Part shown: positions 59,135 to 64,000 of the stretch, piece after piece
Position numbering within the stretch: position 1 is the first letter of the stretch
Layout: each line of letters opens with the position of its first letter
NCBI GenBank assembly: GCA_028671895.1
Contig: JAPMAC010000221.1
Coordinates: 1,488,001 to 1,552,000, forward strand
Origin: Oenanthe sinensis
Lineage: Eukaryota; Streptophyta; Magnoliopsida; Apiales; Apiaceae
Length of the DNA stretch: 64,000 nt
Direction: 5' to 3'
Made by a program: the position numbers and the translations under genes
The notes under the pieces: generated by a model
The model's input: only the letters and a program-made list of their open reading frames with translations
Told to the model about the DNA's origin: nothing
Databases searched by the model: none

Positions 59135-60980
59135 TGTTAGGTCCCGAAATATCGTAGAAGGGGGGTTGAATACGATATTCACAATAATTTAAATTCTTTT
59201 CTGAATTTGCGGATAAATAAATTATTGCTTCAGAGTGGGTTTGGCCGTTTGTAGTGTTTAGGTGAACTGCCTACTAATTTTTTGTGTGTCCGGATAAATC
59301 AATTAGGCTCAAGAAAATTAGCAAGTAATTAAATGAGACAAGTTTCCGGGAATATATCTTTCGTATATAAACCCAGAGGGGTGCTGCACCCAGTTAAAAA
59401 TATAACTGGCTTCCAAAGAATAAATTAATTCTTTGCTACTAACACAAAAATATTAGGCTCAGTTCTTATACAAATATATCTAAATTAGTACAAGGAAAAC
59501 TGAGTCCGTAGGGAGTGATATCTAGGAGCCCTGAGTATTTTTTGTTAAAGAACCGGGTCCTAATATCTGACCGGGAGCAAGGTATGGATGTGTATAAATT
59601 ATTCTCTTGCTCCGGCCATGGCTGCTCTCTACATATTATTTGTGTTGAAGAAGACGACCCTTCGAATGAGTGGCTGGCCTCCTTTTATTTGTGTATACTT
59701 TAAATCAATTAAAGTAGCTGCTGTAATTTGATTGGCTAAGGGCTGAGTGGCGCCATACAAAGCTGATATACAGGGGAGGCGCAACTTACTAGTTAATATA
59801 TTAAGGAAAGCAAGTGGCGCCAGTACAGGGAGTATACTGGGCAGGCGCCACTTAAAACTTTAACTTAATATATTTATTTAGCTGCAAGTGGCGCCACTAC
59901 AGGGAATCAAGAGGGGAGGCGCCACTTAGAACATATTTGATTAACATCAAATATGTGGCGCGTGAGAATTTAAGTGGCGCTTCACTATTCACATGGTCAA
60001 AGTGCAATTTGATCACTGCACTTTGACCTCCTTCTCATTCCTTGATTGAAGTTTACTAACTTCCATTTCTTGTATCAAAGTCTTGTCACTTTACACCCTG
60101 TACCCTGAGCTGTTTCCGTTCTTCGACTGTAGTTCAGAAACTTTCACTTTTCGTACCAAGGTTGTGACACTTTGCACCCTGCACCCTTTGAGCTGTTTAG
60201 CTGTTAGCTGTTGGCTGTTAGCTGTTTAGCTGTTTGGCTGTAGCCTCTACAAATTACTTTTCGTACCTTAACAAATAATCGTTCTTTCCAAGTACGTTCT
60301 TCAACTTAACAATTCTTCTATAGTTAATACTCAGATTCCTTTCACATACTGCTGACGCCTAGTGCAACTGGTCTGGTTCACAGACGACTAACTTCGATCC
60401 AGGTCTTCGTATTATAGCCTTACTTGCATTGTTAAGTTTGCAGCAACTTCATTGCTTCGAACACTGACTGTCAATAAACATTGTAACTTCACTGGAATCT
60501 TTTCTGGTACTTAGACAACTTCTCCATTACAACCACAATCTTGAATACTTCATTCTTTGTTCTTCACTGACGCTTGAACATTTAAATAAACTTCTTTCAG
60601 TGAGTATAACTTCAAGACTGCAACTGTCTTCTTTCACCTTTATCTTTACCCTTCTGGATTCCTATGCTTTGAACACTGTCTATCTTCAATCAATGCTACT
60701 GCACTGAAATCTGTTAGTGGCACTGCTATACTGAATCTTCAACACTTCTGAAACCCTGAAAGTCTTTAAACATTGTTCTTCACTGAGGCATGAACATATA
60801 AATGAACTTCTTTCAGTGACCTGTAGTAGACTCCAAAACTTCTTCTAATGTCTTGATTCACTGTATCTGTCATGTCTTCAATTCTTCCTGATTTCTGTGT
60901 AGGCGTAGTATTATTTACTTATCCTGTTCTAGTGTTGAGTTATCACGATTTCTATTTATACAGCTTCGTAATCTCCAACA
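59135..60980 (-). repeat. E4 5' LTR
   Basis: 1846 bp, about 99% identical by eye to 47388-49234 (one 1-bp indel). It is followed by TSD AACTT at 60981-60985. Confidence 0.93.
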
Positions 60981-60999
60981 AACTTGCTATAGAAATACA

Positions 61000-61383
61000 T
61001 TAACAAGATAAATTTAACATATCCAATTCACTCACTAGTATGTTGAATGTCTTTTCATCCAATGGTTTGGTGAAAATGTCTGCAAGTTATTTCTCTGTGG
61101 ACATATAGATTAGCTTGATTGTGCCTTGCTCCACATGCTCTCTAATGAAATGATGTCTGATGTCAATGTGCTTAGTCTTGCAGTGTTGAACAGGATTTTC
61201 AGAGATGGCTATTGCACTAGTGTTGTCACATAAAATAGGGATTCCTTGCAATGCTAAGCCATAGTCCAATAGTTGATTCCTCATCCAAAGAAACTGAGCA
61301 CAACAACTACCAGCTGCAATGTATTCAGCCTCAGCAGTTAAATTAGACATAAAGTACTGCTTCTTGCTAAACCATGAAACCAA
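61000..61383 (-). pseudogene. E1 RNase H (end of pol)
   Basis: Minus-strand Copia RNase H: LTAEAEYIAAGSCCAQFLWM, LCDNTSAIAISENPVQH and KHIDIRHHFIREHV are clear. An in-frame TAA follows MSTEK where this family usually has Gln (LADIFTKPL comes next). The natural stop codon is at 61002-61000, only 15 bp after the E4 TSD, so E4 landed just past the end of pol. Confidence 0.9.
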
Positions 61384-61493
61384 TCTTTCTCCCAGAAACT
61401 GACAGCTTCCTATTATACATTTTCTGTCAATTCTAAATCCAGCATAGTCTAAATCTGATAGCCAATCAAGTCAAAACCAGATTCTTTAGGATA

Positions 61494-62560
61494 CTAAAGA
61501 CCTAAATCTTGAGTGCCTTTCAAGTATCTAAAGATTCTTTTAACTTCCATCAAATGTGACTCTTTTGGATCAGACTGAAACCTTGCACACATACATGTAG
61601 CAAACATGATGTTAGGCCTGCTAGAAGTTAGATAAAGGAGAGAGCCAATCATTCCTCTATACATCTTATTATCCACCTTCTTTCCTTTTGAATCCTTGTC
61701 TAGTTGAATTGCTATTGAGATTAGAGTCTTTGCAGGTGATGAGTCTTCCATATCAAATCTCTTCAAAAGATCTTTGACATATTTAGTTTGACAAATGAAT
61801 ATTCCATCTTTCTTTTGATAGACCTGAAGTCTAAGAAAGAATACTAATTCACCCATCATATTCATCTCATATTCGTTCTACATTAACTCAGAGAATTCTT
61901 TGCACAGTTCTTCATTTGTTGAGCCAAAAATGATATCATCCACATAGATTTGGACTAGTATGATATCATTTCCATGCTTTTTGTAGAACAGAATCTTATC
62001 TTATCCACAATACCTCTTGTGAAATTGTTCTCAAGGAGAAACTTGGAAAGGGTGTCATACTAGGCCCTTGGAGCTTGCTTCAAACCATACAGTGCTTTAA
62101 GTAACCTATACACAAAGTTCTGCATCTTTGGATCTTCAAAGCCTGGAGGTTATTGAACATAAACTTCTTCTTCTAGTTATCCATTTAGGAAATCACTTTT
62201 TGCATCAATTTGAAATACCTTGAAGTTGTTGAATGCAGCAAAAGCCTAGAAAATTCTTATGGCTTCAAGTCTGGCAACAGGGGCAAATGTTTCATCATAA
62301 TCAATTCCCTCCCGTTGACAGTAGACTTTTGCTACCAGCCTTGCTTTATATCTGGTGACAACTCCACTATCATCCATCTTGTTTCTGAAGACCCACTTAG
62401 TACCAATTACACACTTATTCTTTGGTCTTCGCACCAGTTTCCAAACACAGCTTCTTTCAAACTGGTTAAGTTCTTCTTGCATTGCATTAATCCAATCTGG
62501 ATCATGAATAGCTTCATCTAGAGTTTTAGGCCCAACTTGAGACAGGAAGCAGGAGTACAT
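61494..62560 (-). pseudogene. E1 reverse transcriptase
   Basis: The N-terminal part (62560-62246) has IGTKWVFRNKMDDSG, YKARLVAK and DYDETFAPVARLEAIRIF. Stops and a shift follow. The catalytic YVDD is present at 61946-61935. The C-terminal part (61865-61494) has YVKDLLKRFDM, SLLYLTSSRPNIMFA and KRIFRYLKGTQDLGL. Connection-domain order is normal for Copia. The many stops show that it is inactive. Confidence 0.9.
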
Positions 62561-62655
62561 GCATTCATTGGTTACATTTCTTCTAGTCTTTACTCTTGTT
62601 CCTAGATCACTAATAATTAAATCATTAGTGAGATCCCTGTTCCACTTAGTTTCTC

Positions 62656-64000
62656 TTATAAAATCTCCAGAATCTCTGAATTCTGTTGAGTGATAGCCTC
62701 ATTTGCTCTTGCACTGTTGACATTATCAATTTCTTCAAGTCCACTATCCATGGGAATATTCTCAAAGTAATCTGTTGTTTGGACAATTCCTTCATTTTCT
62801 ACAGATTGATTAGGAACCTTAGTTCGACCAGAAATTGTGTGTTCAACTCTTGGTGATTCTTCATCATCAACATCCTCCAAATAGCCTTGATTCTCAAAGA
62901 CTAAGGACTCTGATTCTTGATTACCTTCAACACCAGGAAACTTGGTTTCATTAAAGATGACATTCACACTTTCATCAATAACTTTGTGATCAATGATATA
63001 GACTCTGTAAGCTGTTCTGTCAATACCATAACCCATGAATATCCCTTCATAAGCTTTAGTATCAAACTTCCCTTTGACCTCTATTGATTCTTTCATGATA
63101 TAACATTTACTTCCAAATACATAAAAGTACTTGGCAAGAGGTTTCCTTCCAGTTAGCAGCTCAAAGGGTGTTTTTCCAAAAGCCTTGTTGACAATTGTGT
63201 TGTTTTGAGTATAACATGTTGTATTAATATCTTCACCCCAAAAATGACTAGGAAGTTTTGCTTCACTCGACATGGTTCTTACAGCCTCAATGAGAGTTCT
63301 GTTTTTCCTTTCCACAACACCATTATATTGAGGTGACATTGGTGCAGAAAATTGTTGAGTGATGCCATTGTCTTTGCAGAAGTCATTCATGATACTATTT
63401 TTGAATTCAGTACCATTGTTACTTTTCAAGAATTGGACTTTGAACTTAGGATTCTTGTCAATGACTCTTACTAGATCAATAATTTCTTGTGCAGCTTCAT
63501 CCTTAGTTGCCAGGAACCTCACCCAAGTGTATCTTGAAAAATCATCAACCATTACAAGGACATATCTTTTCTTTACCAATGACTGCACATTCACAGGACC
63601 AAATAATTCCAAATGAATAAGTTGAAAAGCTTCATTTATTGAGCCACTGGGAGTTCTTTTGTGAGTAGCTCTCTTTAGCTTCCCTTTTTGTCAATCCTCA
63701 CACAATCCTTCTTGACAGAATTCTAGTTGAGGGAGGCCTTTCACCAATTCTCTCTTCATCAGGTAATTCATTGCTTTGAAATTCAAATGAGAAAGCTTCT
63801 TATGCCACAACCAACTTTCAGAAGATGAAGCTTTACTGTAGAAATAGTAGATTTTGTCATTTCTCACTGAGTCAAGGTCAGCAATGAATAAGCTTCTTTT
63901 CCTTACTCCATGAAGAGCTTCTTCTCTTGTCTTCTTGTTGACAATTAAGCATCTGTCTTGATCAAACTCAACTTTGAAACCTTTCTCACAAAATTGAGTA
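62656..64000 (-). pseudogene. E1 GAG-pre-integrase and integrase, continues past the edge
   Basis: The open part 63612-62656 (about 318 codons) spans the integrase core and C-terminus (YTWVRFLATKDEA, NGTEFKN, YNGVVERKNRTLIEAV, GKTPFELLTGRKP, FGSKCYI). Upstream to 64000 the GAG-pre-integrase zinc region is read with a stop where its last Cys should be (near 63691). Two catalytic positions are changed: the first Asp is Glu in HLELFGP and the second is Asn in KSNNGTEF; the final Glu remains. The acidic C-terminal tail (62940-62660) is typical of the integrase-RT linker. Gag and protease lie outside the window. Confidence 0.9.

Larger units (their letters stand above)
47388..60980 (-). mobile_element. 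E4: recently moved but coding-decayed Sirevirus-type element
   Basis: Full-length unit of 13.6 kb: near-identical LTRs of 1847 and 1846 bp, TSD AACTT, PBS next to the right LTR and PPT next to the left LTR, so it lies on the minus strand. The LTR end block TTCAACCCCCC is Sirevirus-like. About 17 differences between LTRs (~99%) by eye. Internal gag-pol and env-like regions are recognisable only by alignment with E1 and carry stops everywhere; the longest frame there is under 100 codons. E4 shares spacer and env-like relic blocks with E3. Confidence 0.92.
4883..64000 (-). mobile_element. E1: outer Sirevirus-type Copia retrotransposon, extends past the right edge
   Basis: On the minus strand the order is integrase, RT, RNase H, spacer, env-like gene, polypurine tract and 3' LTR, which is Sirevirus order (Copia pol with an extra gene downstream). 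The element is split by E2 (9709-45374) and E4 (47388-60980); removing both makes the parts contiguous. Its own segments are 4883-9708, 45380-47387 and 60986-64000 after discounting one TSD copy each. The 5' LTR, gag and protease lie outside the window. The LTR end carries the Sirevirus-like TTCAACCCCCC block. Multiple stops and changed integrase catalytic positions mark it as an old dead copy. Confidence 0.85.

Noticed and set aside
4883..64000. A novel multi-gene host system such as a metabolic cluster or resistance locus
   Set aside because: Every long reading frame right of 4883 belongs to gag, protease, integrase, RT, RNase H or the env-like gene of a retrotransposon; no host gene family is present.

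Overview
The window is repeat-dense nuclear DNA of a flowering plant, probably a eudicot. Evidence: plant-type Copia and Gypsy LTR retrotransposons, a Stowaway-like MITE, a Mutator-like MITE and a nuclear insertion of plastid DNA carrying a complete tRNA-Val(GAC) sequence. I could not identify the species. Host coding potential is limited to one possible terminal exon near 2.2-2.5 kb.

Positions 1-4882 are flanking DNA: MULE-type MITE (51-878), plastid insertion (~1140-1529), putative exon (2226-2522), Stowaway-like MITE (3817-4108), then AT-rich DNA. Everything from 4883 to the right edge is one nested stack of LTR retrotransposons, resolved from LTR ends, PBS/PPT sites and 5-bp target site duplications (TSDs). 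E1 (4883 to beyond 64000, minus strand) is an old Sirevirus-type Copia element: 3' LTR, long coiled-coil-rich env-like gene, then RNase H, RT and integrase out to the edge. E2 (9709-45374, plus, TSD TCCTC) is a Copia element inserted in E1's env-like gene. E3 (10495-23440, plus, TSD CCRTG) sits inside E2's left LTR. E5 (28869-37608, plus, TSD CTTTG) is a Copia element inserted in E2's pol. E6 (38058-43454, minus) is a truncated Gypsy element replacing part of E2's RT/RNase H. E4 (47388-60980, minus, TSD AACTT) lies just after E1's pol stop codon.

No element looks autonomous. E1 has altered integrase catalytic positions and many stop codons; E2 has lost the start of gag and the middle of RT; E5 has a frameshift, a stop and a YVND polymerase motif and lacks its pol end; E6 stops inside gag. 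E3 and E4 are the most striking. Their LTR pairs are about 99% identical by eye, so they moved recently, yet their ~10-kb interiors hold only decayed or unrecognisable coding sequence. They are sister members of one Sirevirus-derived family that probably depends on proteins supplied by another element. E3 carries a 121-bp hairpin-forming tandem array directly after its PBS, and E4 carries GTGGCGCC-type inverted repeats in both its LTRs and its leader.

LTR divergence counted by eye fits the nesting order: E2 and E5 about 2%, E3 and E4 below 1%. All identity figures are manual estimates.
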